Source of the DNA: JBBQZP01 sp038207585
GTDB lineage: Bacteria; Pseudomonadota; Alphaproteobacteria; Rhodobacterales; Rhodobacteraceae
Reading direction: 5' to 3'
NCBI GenBank assembly: GCA_038207585.1
Contig: JBBQZP010000001.1
Coordinates: forward strand, 62,001-126,000
DNA length: 64,000 bases
Below, in pieces: positions 1 to 8,534 of the stretch (its first letter is position 1; each line of letters opens with the position of its first letter). Below the pieces are notes generated by a model, which did not search any database, was not told where the DNA came from, and saw only the letters and a program-made list of their open reading frames with translations. Position numbers and translations under genes: made by a program.

Positions 1-610
1 CATAGATGGCGCGCATCGCGTCCATATAGCGGTCGAACTGGCGGGTGAAATCCTGCTGGCCGGGGAAGTTGGTGCCATCGCCAACCCAAACCGTCAGCGC
101 CTTGGACCCCAGCGCCGCGCCGATTTCGATACACTCCAGATTGTGATCGACGGCCTGTCTGCGGATCGCCGCATCGGTGTGCGACAAGGAGCCGAATTTG
201 TAGCTGGCGCGCTGCTGCGGCTGATCCTGAAAGGTGTTGGAGTTCATCGCATCAAACCGCAGGCCCAGCGTTTTGGCCTTGGCCAGCAGGTCAGCGGGGG
301 GGGCTTTGTCCCATGGGATGTGCAGGGAAACGGCAGCTGTGGCACGGGTCAGCGATTGGATGACACCGCAATCTTCCAGTTTGTCGAAGATGTGGCGCGG
401 CTCTCCCGGCCCCGGAAAGCGGGCAAAGCGGGTGCCGCCGGTGCCCACGCCCCATGACGGGATCGCCACGCCGTAGCCTGCAATCTTGGCCTTGATCTGC
501 GCAATATCGATGCCCCGCCGCGACAGATGTTCGCCCAGCCCATCGTAATCGGCACGCAGGGCGGGCAGGCGGACGGCGTTTTCAGCCTCGATCAGGACGG
601 GGTCGATCAT
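1..610 (-). CDS. rhaI: L-rhamnose isomerase, RhaI type (partial, runs off the left edge)
   Basis: Converts L-rhamnose to L-rhamnulose in the cytoplasm, the first committed step of rhamnose breakdown. Reading leftward from the ATG at 610 gives an uninterrupted frame of about 203 codons beginning MIDPVLIEAENAVRLPAL and including the stretches GYGVAIPSWGVGTGGTRFA and SLHIPWDKA, which match the rhizobial/Pseudomonas-type sugar isomerase family, not E. coli RhaA. Its start lies 3 nt downstream of the rhaD stop, so the two are probably co-translated. The C-terminal half, including most metal ligands, lies outside the window. Family assignment comes from recognition of the sequence and the flanking rhaD; the exact substrate is inferred from the locus. 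Confidence 0.88.
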   Translation of the reverse strand, partial: MIDPVLIEAENAVRLPALRADYDGLGEHLSRRGIDIAQIKAKIAGYGVAIPSWGVGTGGTRFARFPGPGEPRHIFDKLEDCGVIQSLTRATAAVSLHIPWDKAPPADLLAKAKTLGLRFDAMNSNTFQDQPQQRASYKFGSLSHTDAAIRRQAVDHNLECIEIGAALGSKALTVWVGDGTNFPGQQDFTRQFDRYMDAMRAIY

Positions 611-613
611 GGC

Positions 614-2713
614 TTACCTCGTGAAGGATTGAACATTGCCGGCATCGACATTCAGGATGTTGCCGGTCGATTTTGCGGAAAGCTCACTGGCAAAGAAATA
701 CACGCCCTCGGCCACATCTTCCGGCAGAACCGAGCGTTTCAAAAGCGAGCGTTGGCGATACATCTCTTCGAGCCCGTCCTTGTCGGTCTTGTAGGTGCTG
801 GCGCGTTGGTCCAGCCATTCGCCGGACCAGATCTTTGATCCGCGCAGAACAGCGTCGGGATTCACGACATTCACCCGGATGCCCGCCTCGGCTCCTTCCA
901 GTGCAAGGCAGCGGGCAAGGTGAATTTCGGCGGCTTTCGCGGTGCAATAGGCCGACGCGTTGGGGCTGGCCGCCAGCCCGTTCTTGGAGGCGACAAAGAC
1001 CACCGAACCGCCGATGTTCTGCGCACGAAAGACGCGGAACGCCTCGCGGCTAACAAGGAAATAGCCGGTGGACAGGATGTCCATGCTGCGGTTCCACAAC
1101 TCCAGTGTTGTATCCTCGATCGGCGCTGATGATGCGATTCCGGCATTCGACACCAGAATATCTAGGCCGCCGAATTCAGCGAGGGTCTGGGCGAAGGCGG
1201 CTTTCACCTGATCTTCGCGGGTCACATTCATTGCCACGCTGCGCACCATATCGCGGCCATGCTGCGCCGCCATTACATCGGCGGCGGCGGCTAGTGCGGC
1301 CTCGTCAATATCGGCCAGCATCACGCAGGCGCCTTCGCGCAGCATCCGTTCCGCCGTGGCCGCCCCGATGCCGCCCGCGCCGCCGGTGACAAGCGCCACC
1401 CGGCCTGCCAGCGATTTCGGCTTTGGCATGCGTTGCAGTTTCGCCTCTTCCAGAAGCCAGTATTCGATATCGAACGCCTCTTGCTCCGGCAGGCCGCAAT
1501 ACTCGGAAACCGTATCCGCCCCGCGCATCACGTTGATCGCGTTGACGTAGAATTCGCCCGAAATGCGGGCGGTCGCCTTGTCTTTGGCAAAGGTCAGCAT
1601 GCCGACACCCGGCACCAGATAGACCACGGCATTCGGGTCGCGCAGGGGCGGGGAATCGGGGTGTTTGCAGCGGTCGTAATAGGCGGCGTATCCTTTGCGA
1701 TAATCCTTAACCTGCCCTGACAGGGCGGCAAGGGTCGCTTCGACATCGGGCTTTGCGGGATCAAAATCCACCACCAGCGGGCAGATTTTCGTGCGCAAGA
1801 AGTGATCGGGGCACGATGTGCCCAGCGCCGCCAAGGGGGCAAGCTTGGCCGAATTCACAAACTCCAGCACGGCGGGTTGATCGTCGAAATGGCCGGTCAT
1901 GTGGTGGTCTTTTGACACCATCCCCCGAATTGCGGGCATCAAGCGCGCGGCCACAGCGCGGCGGTCGGCTGGCGGCAGGCTTTGCGCCACAGCACCACCG
2001 AAAATGGTCTTGTCGGCAGTTTCCCCGGCAAACCATTCCATCGCTTTTTGAATGATGGTCACGGTCAAGTCATAGCAGGCCCGCGCATCATCATCCCAGG
2101 TGAACAGCCCGTGCGATTCCAGCACGACCCCTTTCGCTTTCGGGTGATCCAGACAGTATTTCTCCAACCACAGGCCAAGTTCAAAGCCGGGGCGCTTCCA
2201 CGGCAGCCAGCCGATATCATCGCCGAAAATACGCGCCGTCAGCTCGCGCGAATTGCTTGCGGCGGCGATGGCGATGATCGCGTCGGGGTGCATGTGATCG
2301 ACGTGTTTTCGCGGAACGTAAGCATGCAGCGGCGTGTCGATGGAGGCCGCGCGGGCGTTCAGGTTGAAGGTGCAATGGGGCAGATACCCCACCATCTCAT
2401 CCTCAAACGCCAAACCGCGATAGATACCTTTCAGCGCGCGCAACTTGTCCATGTAAAGCGTGGCAAACCCGTCCATCTTGATGGAGCCCACGTCGCCGCC
2501 CGATCCCTTGACCCAAAGCACCTCGACCATCTGGCCGGTCAGCGGGTCTTTTTCCATTACCTTGGCCGACGTGTTGCCGCCGCCGTAATTGGTGATTCGC
2601 TTGTCGGACCCCAGAAGGTTAGACCGGTAGAGCAGCTTTTCAGCCTCGGTCATCCCCTTTGATTTTACATCATCCCAAAGGTTTGCGAGCCGTGATCCGG
2701 TTGCCGCTGTCAT
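614..2713 (-). CDS. rhaD: Bifunctional rhamnulose-1-phosphate aldolase / short-chain dehydrogenase
   Basis: A 699-residue fusion. Residues about 1-410 are a class II (zinc) aldolase domain expected to split L-rhamnulose-1-phosphate into dihydroxyacetone phosphate and L-lactaldehyde. Residues about 435-699 are a classical SDR with the Rossmann motif TGGAGGIG and the catalytic pair in YCTAK, expected to act on lactaldehyde using NAD. The fusion is typical of alphaproteobacterial rhamnose loci. It heads a leftward operon with rhaI and is divergent from rhaR across a 165-bp promoter region. The ATG at 2713 follows the purine-rich stretch GGAGGATACG. The SDR substrate is inferred from family knowledge. 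Confidence 0.93.
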   Translation of the reverse strand: MTAATGSRLANLWDDVKSKGMTEAEKLLYRSNLLGSDKRITNYGGGNTSAKVMEKDPLTGQMVEVLWVKGSGGDVGSIKMDGFATLYMDKLRALKGIYRGLAFEDEMVGYLPHCTFNLNARAASIDTPLHAYVPRKHVDHMHPDAIIAIAAASNSRELTARIFGDDIGWLPWKRPGFELGLWLEKYCLDHPKAKGVVLESHGLFTWDDDARACYDLTVTIIQKAMEWFAGETADKTIFGGAVAQSLPPADRRAVAARLMPAIRGMVSKDHHMTGHFDDQPAVLEFVNSAKLAPLAALGTSCPDHFLRTKICPLVVDFDPAKPDVEATLAALSGQVKDYRKGYAAYYDRCKHPDSPPLRDPNAVVYLVPGVGMLTFAKDKATARISGEFYVNAINVMRGADTVSEYCGLPEQEAFDIEYWLLEEAKLQRMPKPKSLAGRVALVTGGAGGIGAATAERMLREGACVMLADIDEAALAAAADVMAAQHGRDMVRSVAMNVTREDQVKAAFAQTLAEFGGLDILVSNAGIASSAPIEDTTLELWNRSMDILSTGYFLVSREAFRVFRAQNIGGSVVFVASKNGLAASPNASAYCTAKAAEIHLARCLALEGAEAGIRVNVVNPDAVLRGSKIWSGEWLDQRASTYKTDKDGLEEMYRQRSLLKRSVLPEDVAEGVYFFASELSAKSTGNILNVDAGNVQSFTR

Positions 2714-2878
2714 CGTATCCTCCGTCGGGTGCCTGTTGCAAATGTGCCGGGGTTTGGGGCAAAGTCAATCACAAACGATCATGTTCAATCATGCTGCACC
2801 GCAGAAACGTGCGTAATGAGCGATAATGATTGACAATGATTGATTCTGGTGGCTGACTGACATGTCAGGGAGACCAAG
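2714..2878. promoter_or_regulatory. Divergent rhaD/rhaR promoter region with candidate RhaR operators
   Basis: This 165-bp gap separates rhaD (leftward) from rhaR (rightward). It contains TCAATCA at 2765-2771 and 2785-2791, and the reverse complement TGATTGA at 2827-2833 and 2837-2843. Four copies of one heptamer in mirrored pairs, set in a locally AT-rich stretch, suggest operators for the adjacent DeoR-type regulator. The binding assignment is inference; the repeats are directly visible. Confidence 0.6.
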
Positions 2879-3685
2879 ATGCACGAAAGCGAACGACACC
2901 GCGTTATCCTGTCGGCCACCGAAGGTCGGCCTGTGGCGACCGTGACCGATCTGGTCACGCTGACCGGTGCGTCCGAGGCGACGATCCGCCGCGATATCGC
3001 AACGCTGCATCTTCAGAAAAAACTGCGCCGGGTGCGGGGTGGGGCGGAAAGTCTGGTCGCGCCACAGTTTGTCGGCATCAACGCGCGGCCCTTTGCGGTG
3101 AACGAAGGCATCCGCATTGCCGAAAAGCGCGCCATTGCCCGCGCGGCGGTTGATCTGTGCGATGAGGGCGAGGCGATCATCATCAACGGCGGCACGACGA
3201 CGTTCCAGATGGTGCATCCGTTGACAGCGAAGCGGTTGCAGGTGTTCACCAACAGCTTTCCCATCGCTGAACATCTGCTGAAACATTCGCGCAACACGGT
3301 GATGTTGCCTGCGGGCGCGATCTACCGCGAGCAGAACATCATCCTGTCGCCGTTTGATGAAGACGGCAGCCGCAATTTCTATGCCCGCCGCATGTTCATG
3401 GGGTGCCGGGGCCTGGGTGCGCTGGGGCTGATGGAGGGTGATCCGATGCTGGTGCAGGCCGAACAAAAGCTGATCGGGCAGGCGGATGAATTGGTGGTGC
3501 TTGCCGACAGCACGAAATTCCGCGACCGGTCCAGCCTTTTGTTGTGTCCGCTGGCGCGCATTCACACCGTGATCACCGATGATGGCATCACAGACCGCGA
3601 AGCCGCGATGCTGGAGGCAGCCGAGATCCGGCTGATCGTGGCGCACCCCGGTGCAGAAAGAATAGGGCGGGCCGGCGAAAGCTGA
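2879..3685 (+). CDS. rhaR: DeoR-family regulator of rhamnose catabolism
   Basis: A 268-residue DeoR-type regulator. The N-terminal winged helix-turn-helix (about residues 5-60) contains the family signature around LTGASEATIRRDIATL. The remainder is a DeoR C-terminal sensor domain (about 75-255) with the sugar-phosphate-binding stretch INGGTTTFQM. DeoR regulators usually repress neighbouring catabolic genes and release DNA when a phosphorylated sugar binds, here plausibly rhamnulose-1-phosphate or a derivative. It is the first gene of the rightward transport/kinase operon, 30 nt ahead of rhaS, matching the rhizobial order. Start ATG at 2879 follows AGGGAGACC. Confidence 0.9.
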   Translation: MHESERHRVILSATEGRPVATVTDLVTLTGASEATIRRDIATLHLQKKLRRVRGGAESLVAPQFVGINARPFAVNEGIRIAEKRAIARAAVDLCDEGEAIIINGGTTTFQMVHPLTAKRLQVFTNSFPIAEHLLKHSRNTVMLPAGAIYREQNIILSPFDEDGSRNFYARRMFMGCRGLGALGLMEGDPMLVQAEQKLIGQADELVVLADSTKFRDRSSLLLCPLARIHTVITDDGITDREAAMLEAAEIRLIVAHPGAERIGRAGES

Positions 3686-3715
3686 TCCCGCGTAACGGCT
3701 CATAGGGAGGAAAAC

Positions 3716-4705
3716 ATGAGCATTCTGAAGAAGGCCCTGACAACGGCGGCTCTGGCCACCGCCCTGATGGCGCAATCGGCGATGGCCGAGAACGTGAAGA
3801 TCGCACTTGTGGTCAAAGCCCTTGGCATCGGATTTTTCGAGGCCGCCAACAAAGGCGCGGAAGAAGCCGCCAAGGAACTGGGCGATGTGGAGATTATCTA
3901 CACCGGACCGACCGACACAACGGCGGAAGGTCAGATCGAGGTGATCAACAGCCTGATCGCCCAAGGTGTCGATGCAATCGCGATTTCCGCGAATGACCCG
4001 GACGCCGTGGCACCTGCGCTGAAAAAGGCGATGGATCGCGGGATCACGGTCATTTCCTGGGACTCGGGCGTGGCCAAGGATGGCCGCCAAATGCACCTGA
4101 ACCCATCCTCGAGCGCGCTGATCGGCAATACGATCATCAAACTGGCGGCGGACCATATGCCGGATGGCGGCGATGTGGCGATCTTGTCGGCGACCTCGAC
4201 CTCGACCAACCAGAACGTCTGGATTGAAGAAGCGAAAAAGGTGCTGCCGAACTATCCGGGCATCAATTTGGTGGCGACGGTGTATGGCGATGACCTTGCC
4301 GACAAATCCTATCGCGAAGCACAGGGGCTGATCGCCAGCTACCCGAACCTCAAAGCCATCATCGCGCCGACGACCGTTGGTATTCTGGCGGCATCGCAGG
4401 CGGTGACGGATGCCGGGTTGATCGGCAAGGTCAACGTGACAGGCCTTGGTCTGCCATCGGAAATGGCGGGCGCGGTTGAATCCGGGGCGACAGAATCCTT
4501 CGCGATCTGGAATCCGATTGATCTGGGCTATGCGGCGACCATGCTGGCCTACAACATTCACAAAGGTGCCAAGGCCGAACCCGGTGCGTCCATTCCGATG
4601 GGCCGGATCGGTGCGGCAACGCTGGACGACAACAACGAGGCCGCGATGTCGGACCCGTTCACCTATGACAAGTCGAACATCGAAGAGTTCAAGTCGATTT
4701 TCTGA
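3716..4705 (+). CDS. rhaS: Rhamnose ABC transporter periplasmic binding protein
   Basis: A 329-residue substrate-binding protein. Residues 1-25 form a Sec signal peptide ending in AMA, and the mature part is a periplasmic-binding-protein type 1 (ribose/galactose-like) fold starting ENVKIALVVKALGIGFFEA. It delivers the sugar to the RhaPQ permease with RhaT as ATPase. A strong ribosome site (GGGAGG) precedes the ATG at 3716. Sugar specificity is inferred from the surrounding rha genes; the family itself covers ribose, xylose and autoinducer-2 binders. Confidence 0.92.
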   Translation: MSILKKALTTAALATALMAQSAMAENVKIALVVKALGIGFFEAANKGAEEAAKELGDVEIIYTGPTDTTAEGQIEVINSLIAQGVDAIAISANDPDAVAPALKKAMDRGITVISWDSGVAKDGRQMHLNPSSSALIGNTIIKLAADHMPDGGDVAILSATSTSTNQNVWIEEAKKVLPNYPGINLVATVYGDDLADKSYREAQGLIASYPNLKAIIAPTTVGILAASQAVTDAGLIGKVNVTGLGLPSEMAGAVESGATESFAIWNPIDLGYAATMLAYNIHKGAKAEPGASIPMGRIGAATLDDNNEAAMSDPFTYDKSNIEEFKSIF

Positions 4706-4762
4706 TCTGGTCGCAGCCTGGCGGATGTTCTGCCGGGCTGCCCTTTTGTCAAAGGACCATTC

Positions 4763-6259
4763 ATGCAACCCGTCCTCTCGCTGCGCGGAATTTCCAAGGA
4801 ATTTCCCGGCGTCAAGGCGCTGTCATCGGTGCAGCTTGACCTTTTCCCCGGCGAAGTCACAGCCCTTGTGGGCGAGAATGGCGCGGGAAAATCCACTATC
4901 GTCAAGGTCTTGACCGGGATCTATCAACCCGACGCAGGTACGATCACGCTGGACGGTCAGGCGGTACGTTTTGCCACAGCCTCGGCAGCGTCTGCGGCGG
5001 GCGTTACGGCAATTCATCAGGAAACGGTGCTGTTTGATGAATTGTCGGTGGCCGAGAATATCTGGCTTGGCCATGCCCCGCGCGGGCGGTTCGGGCTGAT
5101 TGACCGGCGCGAGATGCGCCGCCGGTCGGTCGCGTTGCTGGACAGTATCGGGGCGACGCTGAACCCCGATCAAAAGCTGAAAGACCTTGGCATCGCATCC
5201 AAACATCTGGTGGCAATTGCACGCGCATTGTCGGTCGATGCGCGGGTGGTGATCATGGATGAACCGACCGCCGCGCTGTCGTACAAGGAAATTCACGAGC
5301 TTTATGCGCTGGTTGAAACCCTGAAATCGCAGGGCAAGGCGATCTTGTTCATCAGCCACAAGTTTGATGAGATCTTCCGGATTGCAGACCGTTACACCGT
5401 TTTCCGTGACGGCCAGTTCGTTGGCGAGGGCCGTATTGCCGAGGTGACGGAAAGCGCTTTGGTGCAGATGATGGTCGGCCGCGCGGTCGATCAGATCTTC
5501 CCCAAACGCAGCCACAATATCGGCGCGCCCGTGCTGACAGTTGCGGGCTACTGCCACCCCACCGAATTTGCCGATATCGGATTTACCCTGCACCGGGGCG
5601 AGATACTGGGGTTTTACGGCCTTGTCGGCGCGGGCCGGTCCGAGGTGATGCAGGCGATTTTCGGCATCACCAAACCCAGCAAGGGCGCGTGCCGGATTGA
5701 GGATAAAGTCGCCGTCATCCGCTCCACCTCCGAGGCTGTTGCGGCGGGGATCGTTTACGTTCCGGAAGATCGCGGGCGGCAGGGGGCGGTGAAGGGCCTG
5801 CCGATCTATCAGAACGTCACCTTGCCGTCATTGAATGCGGTGTCGCGCAAGGGGTTTTTGCAGCTGGCCGAAGAATTGAAACTGGCGCGCGATTATACCC
5901 AGCGGCTTGATCTGCGGGCGGCGGCGCTGGATCAGGATGTGGGGCTCTTGTCGGGCGGCAACCAGCAAAAGGTGGTCATCGCGAAATGGCTGGCAACAAA
6001 GCCGCAGGTGATCATTCTGGACGAGCCGACCAAGGGCATCGACATCGGGTCAAAGGCAGCGGTCCACGCGTTCATGGCGGAACTGGCGGCGCAGGGATTG
6101 GCGGTGATCATGGTATCGTCAGAGATTCCGGAAATTCTTGGCATGTCGGACCGGGTGATCGTGATGCGCGAGGGGCGGATCGTGGCCGAAGTGGCGGGTG
6201 ACGCTATGACTCCCGCAGCACTGGTGCGCGCGGCGGCCGGAATAGGAGAGGCCGCATGA
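4763..6259 (+). CDS. rhaT: Rhamnose ABC transporter ATP-binding protein (double NBD)
   Basis: A 498-residue sugar-import ATPase with two fused nucleotide-binding domains. NBD1 has the Walker A GENGAGKST near residue 37 and the Walker B VVIMDEPTAAL; NBD2 (from about 255) has the signature LSGGNQQK and Walker B VIILDEPTKGID. As in other carbohydrate-uptake class 2 ATPases, NBD2 has a degenerate Walker A region (GAGRSEV). The ATG at 4763 follows AAAGGA. The 3' end overlaps rhaP by 4 nt (ATGA), indicating translational coupling. Confidence 0.93.
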   Translation: MQPVLSLRGISKEFPGVKALSSVQLDLFPGEVTALVGENGAGKSTIVKVLTGIYQPDAGTITLDGQAVRFATASAASAAGVTAIHQETVLFDELSVAENIWLGHAPRGRFGLIDRREMRRRSVALLDSIGATLNPDQKLKDLGIASKHLVAIARALSVDARVVIMDEPTAALSYKEIHELYALVETLKSQGKAILFISHKFDEIFRIADRYTVFRDGQFVGEGRIAEVTESALVQMMVGRAVDQIFPKRSHNIGAPVLTVAGYCHPTEFADIGFTLHRGEILGFYGLVGAGRSEVMQAIFGITKPSKGACRIEDKVAVIRSTSEAVAAGIVYVPEDRGRQGAVKGLPIYQNVTLPSLNAVSRKGFLQLAEELKLARDYTQRLDLRAAALDQDVGLLSGGNQQKVVIAKWLATKPQVIILDEPTKGIDIGSKAAVHAFMAELAAQGLAVIMVSSEIPEILGMSDRVIVMREGRIVAEVAGDAMTPAALVRAAAGIGEAA

Positions 6260-7221
6260 CCCTGTTGAAATCGCGTGAGGCGCTGCTGGCGCTCGCGATC
6301 CTTGCGATGACGCTGCTGATTGCCGCGCGCTTTCCGGCCTTTGTGCGGCCCAACAATCTGGCCGGAGTGTTCAACGACACTTCACCGCTGATCATTCTGG
6401 CCATCGGGCAGATGATCGTGATCCTGACGAAATGCATTGATCTGTCGGTTGCGGCCAATCTGGCGCTGTGCGGCATGACGGCGGCTTTGTTGAACGGTGC
6501 CGGGCTTCCGGTGGTGGTTTCGGTGGGGGCAGCGGTGGCGCTCGGGGCCAGCCTTGGGGCGCTGAACGGGGTGCTGGTGTGGAAGGTCGGCATCCCTTCC
6601 ATCGTGGTGACTTTGGGCACCATGACGATCTTCCGTGGTGTGATTTTCCTGATGACCAACGGCAAATGGGTCAACGCGCATGAGATGACGGCACCGTTCA
6701 AGGCCCTGCCCCGCAGCATCCTTCTGGGCCTTCCGGTGATGAGCTGGCTGGCGATTGCGGTGATTGCGGCTTTTGCGGTGATGCTGACCCGCACCGCTTT
6801 GGGCCGCGCGTTCTATGCCGTGGGCGGCAACCCTCATGCGGCCGTTTATACCGGCATCAATGTGGGGCGCACGCAGTTTGCAGCGTTCGTGCTGTCGGGT
6901 GCTTTGGCGGGGCTGGTGGGTTACCTTTGGGTCGCGCGCTATGCAGTGGCTTACGTTGATATCGCTGGCGGGTTCGAATTGGACGTGGTGGCCGCCTGCG
7001 TGATCGGCGGAGTTTCCATCGCGGGCGGCGTGGGGTCGGTGGGCGGTGCGGTGCTGGGGGCGCTTTTTCTTGGGGTCATCAAGAATGCGCTGCCGGTTGT
7101 CGGCATCTCGCCCTTCTGGCAGATGGCGATTTCGGGCACGGCGATCATTCTGGCGGTCGCCTTCAACGCCAGCCAGTCGCGCGTCAAGGGCCGGATCATC
7201 CTGAAGCGGGCGGAGGTTTAG
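6256..7221 (+). CDS. rhaP: Rhamnose ABC transporter permease 1
   Basis: A 321-residue polytopic inner-membrane protein of the branched-chain/ribose permease family, with about 8-10 hydrophobic segments and the conserved cytoplasmic stretch TALGRAFYAVGGN. It pairs with RhaQ to form the channel. It overlaps rhaT by 4 nt and abuts rhaQ directly (rhaQ ATG immediately follows its TAG), so all three are one translational unit. Sugar specificity is inferred from context. Confidence 0.92.
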   Translation: MTLLKSREALLALAILAMTLLIAARFPAFVRPNNLAGVFNDTSPLIILAIGQMIVILTKCIDLSVAANLALCGMTAALLNGAGLPVVVSVGAAVALGASLGALNGVLVWKVGIPSIVVTLGTMTIFRGVIFLMTNGKWVNAHEMTAPFKALPRSILLGLPVMSWLAIAVIAAFAVMLTRTALGRAFYAVGGNPHAAVYTGINVGRTQFAAFVLSGALAGLVGYLWVARYAVAYVDIAGGFELDVVAACVIGGVSIAGGVGSVGGAVLGALFLGVIKNALPVVGISPFWQMAISGTAIILAVAFNASQSRVKGRIILKRAEV

Positions 7222-8220
7222 ATGAGCGTGGCCCCCACCGGACGCACCCTGCCCGACCGCCAGCAATCGCGCGTCGCGCGCGCCCTGCGCAGTTGGGAAG
7301 CGCTGTTGCTAGTCGTGTTCATCGCGGTGTTCACGATCAACTCGTTCGCGTCACCCTATTTCCTGAACGCGTGGAACCTGTCGGACGCGACCTATAACTT
7401 CACCGAAAAGGCGCTGATCGCCTTTGCCATGGCCATGCTGATCATCGCGGGGGAAATTGATCTTTCGGTCGCGTCGATCATCGCACTGGCATCGACTGCA
7501 ATGGGGCTGGCAATGGTGGCGGGGTTCGGCACCCCGGTTCTGGTGCTGGTCGGGCTTGGCGCGGGGCTTTTGTGCGGCGTGGTGAACGGCGTGCTGGTGG
7601 CGGGGCTGGGGCTGCCGTCGATTGTGGTGACCATCGGCACGATGAGCCTGTTTCGCGGCCTGAGCTTCATCATTCTGGGGGATCAGGCGTTCACCGCCTA
7701 CCCTGCCGATTTCGCCTATTTCGGGCAGGGCTATGTCTGGTGGGTGTTCTCGTTCGAACTGGTGCTGTTCGCGGTGTGCGCGGTGCTGTTTTACGCGCTT
7801 TTGCACCGCACCACCTTTGGCCGCGCGGTTTATGCCATCGGCAACAACGCCACCGCCGCACAGTTTTCGGGTATCCGCGTGGCGCGGGTGAAATTCATCC
7901 TGTTCCTGCTGACCGGGGTGATGAGCGGGCTTGCGGCGGTCTGCCTGACCTCGCGCCTTGGGTCCACGCGCCCGTCCATCGCCACCGGGATGGAGCTTGA
8001 GGTGATCACGATGGTCGTGCTGGGCGGTGTCAGTATTCTGGGTGGGTCGGGCACCATCCCCGGCGTTGTGCTGGCCGCGTTCATCATGGGATTGGTGACG
8101 TTCGGCTTTGGTTTGCTGAACGTGCCGGGGATTGTGATGTCGATCTTCCTTGGGCTGCTGCTGATCGGAGTAATCGCATTGCCACGCCTGTTCCAGACAC
8201 GCCTTTTGCGGAGGGTATGA
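7222..8220 (+). CDS. rhaQ: Rhamnose ABC transporter permease 2
   Basis: A 332-residue permease, paralogous to RhaP, with a longer N-terminal cytoplasmic tail (about 25 residues rich in Arg) before the first membrane segment. It contains the equivalent loop TTFGRAVYAIGNN and the glycine-rich GGVSILGGSGT stretch near the C-terminus, both typical of ribose-type permeases. The gene begins directly after the rhaP stop codon and its TGA overlaps the rhaU start region. Confidence 0.92.
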   Translation: MSVAPTGRTLPDRQQSRVARALRSWEALLLVVFIAVFTINSFASPYFLNAWNLSDATYNFTEKALIAFAMAMLIIAGEIDLSVASIIALASTAMGLAMVAGFGTPVLVLVGLGAGLLCGVVNGVLVAGLGLPSIVVTIGTMSLFRGLSFIILGDQAFTAYPADFAYFGQGYVWWVFSFELVLFAVCAVLFYALLHRTTFGRAVYAIGNNATAAQFSGIRVARVKFILFLLTGVMSGLAAVCLTSRLGSTRPSIATGMELEVITMVVLGGVSILGGSGTIPGVVLAAFIMGLVTFGFGLLNVPGIVMSIFLGLLLIGVIALPRLFQTRLLRRV

Positions 8221-8534
8221 TGCAGAAATATTCCTTCAAGATGCAGCTTTTGCCGGGGGCAGAGGCGGAATACATCCGTCGCCATGATGCGATCTGGCCG
8301 GATCTTGTGCAGCTTTTGAAGGCTGCCGGAATTAGCGATTATTCCATTCATCTGGACCGCGAGACGGGCATCCTGTTCGGTGTTCTATGGCGGACCGATG
8401 ATCACAGCATGGACAATCTGCCCGCCTCACCCGTCATGGCGCGGTGGTGGGCGCACATGGCCGATCTGATGGAAACGCACCCCGACAATGCGCCGGTGGC
8501 CGTGCCTCTGGTCAACGTCTTTCATATGCCATGA
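8220..8534 (+). CDS. rhaU: L-rhamnose mutarotase
   Basis: A small (104-residue) dimeric alpha/beta-barrel enzyme that interconverts the alpha and beta anomers of L-rhamnose so that the isomerase receives the right form. The sequence carries the family hallmarks RRHDAIWPDL, RWWAHMADLM and HPDNAP and has the same length as E. coli RhaM. Two adjacent ATGs (8217, 8220) are possible; the second is better spaced (5 nt) from the GGAGG at 8210-8214 and gives the usual length. It overlaps rhaQ by 1 nt and rhaK by 4 nt. Confidence 0.93.
   Translation: MQKYSFKMQLLPGAEAEYIRRHDAIWPDLVQLLKAAGISDYSIHLDRETGILFGVLWRTDDHSMDNLPASPVMARWWAHMADLMETHPDNAPVAVPLVNVFHMP

Noticed and set aside
2789..4768. 659-codon open frame on the minus strand opposite rhaR and rhaS
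   Set aside because: It lies exactly antisense to two well-supported genes, is His/Arg/Gln-rich as expected for a GC-rich shadow frame, and has no recognisable domain or ribosome site.
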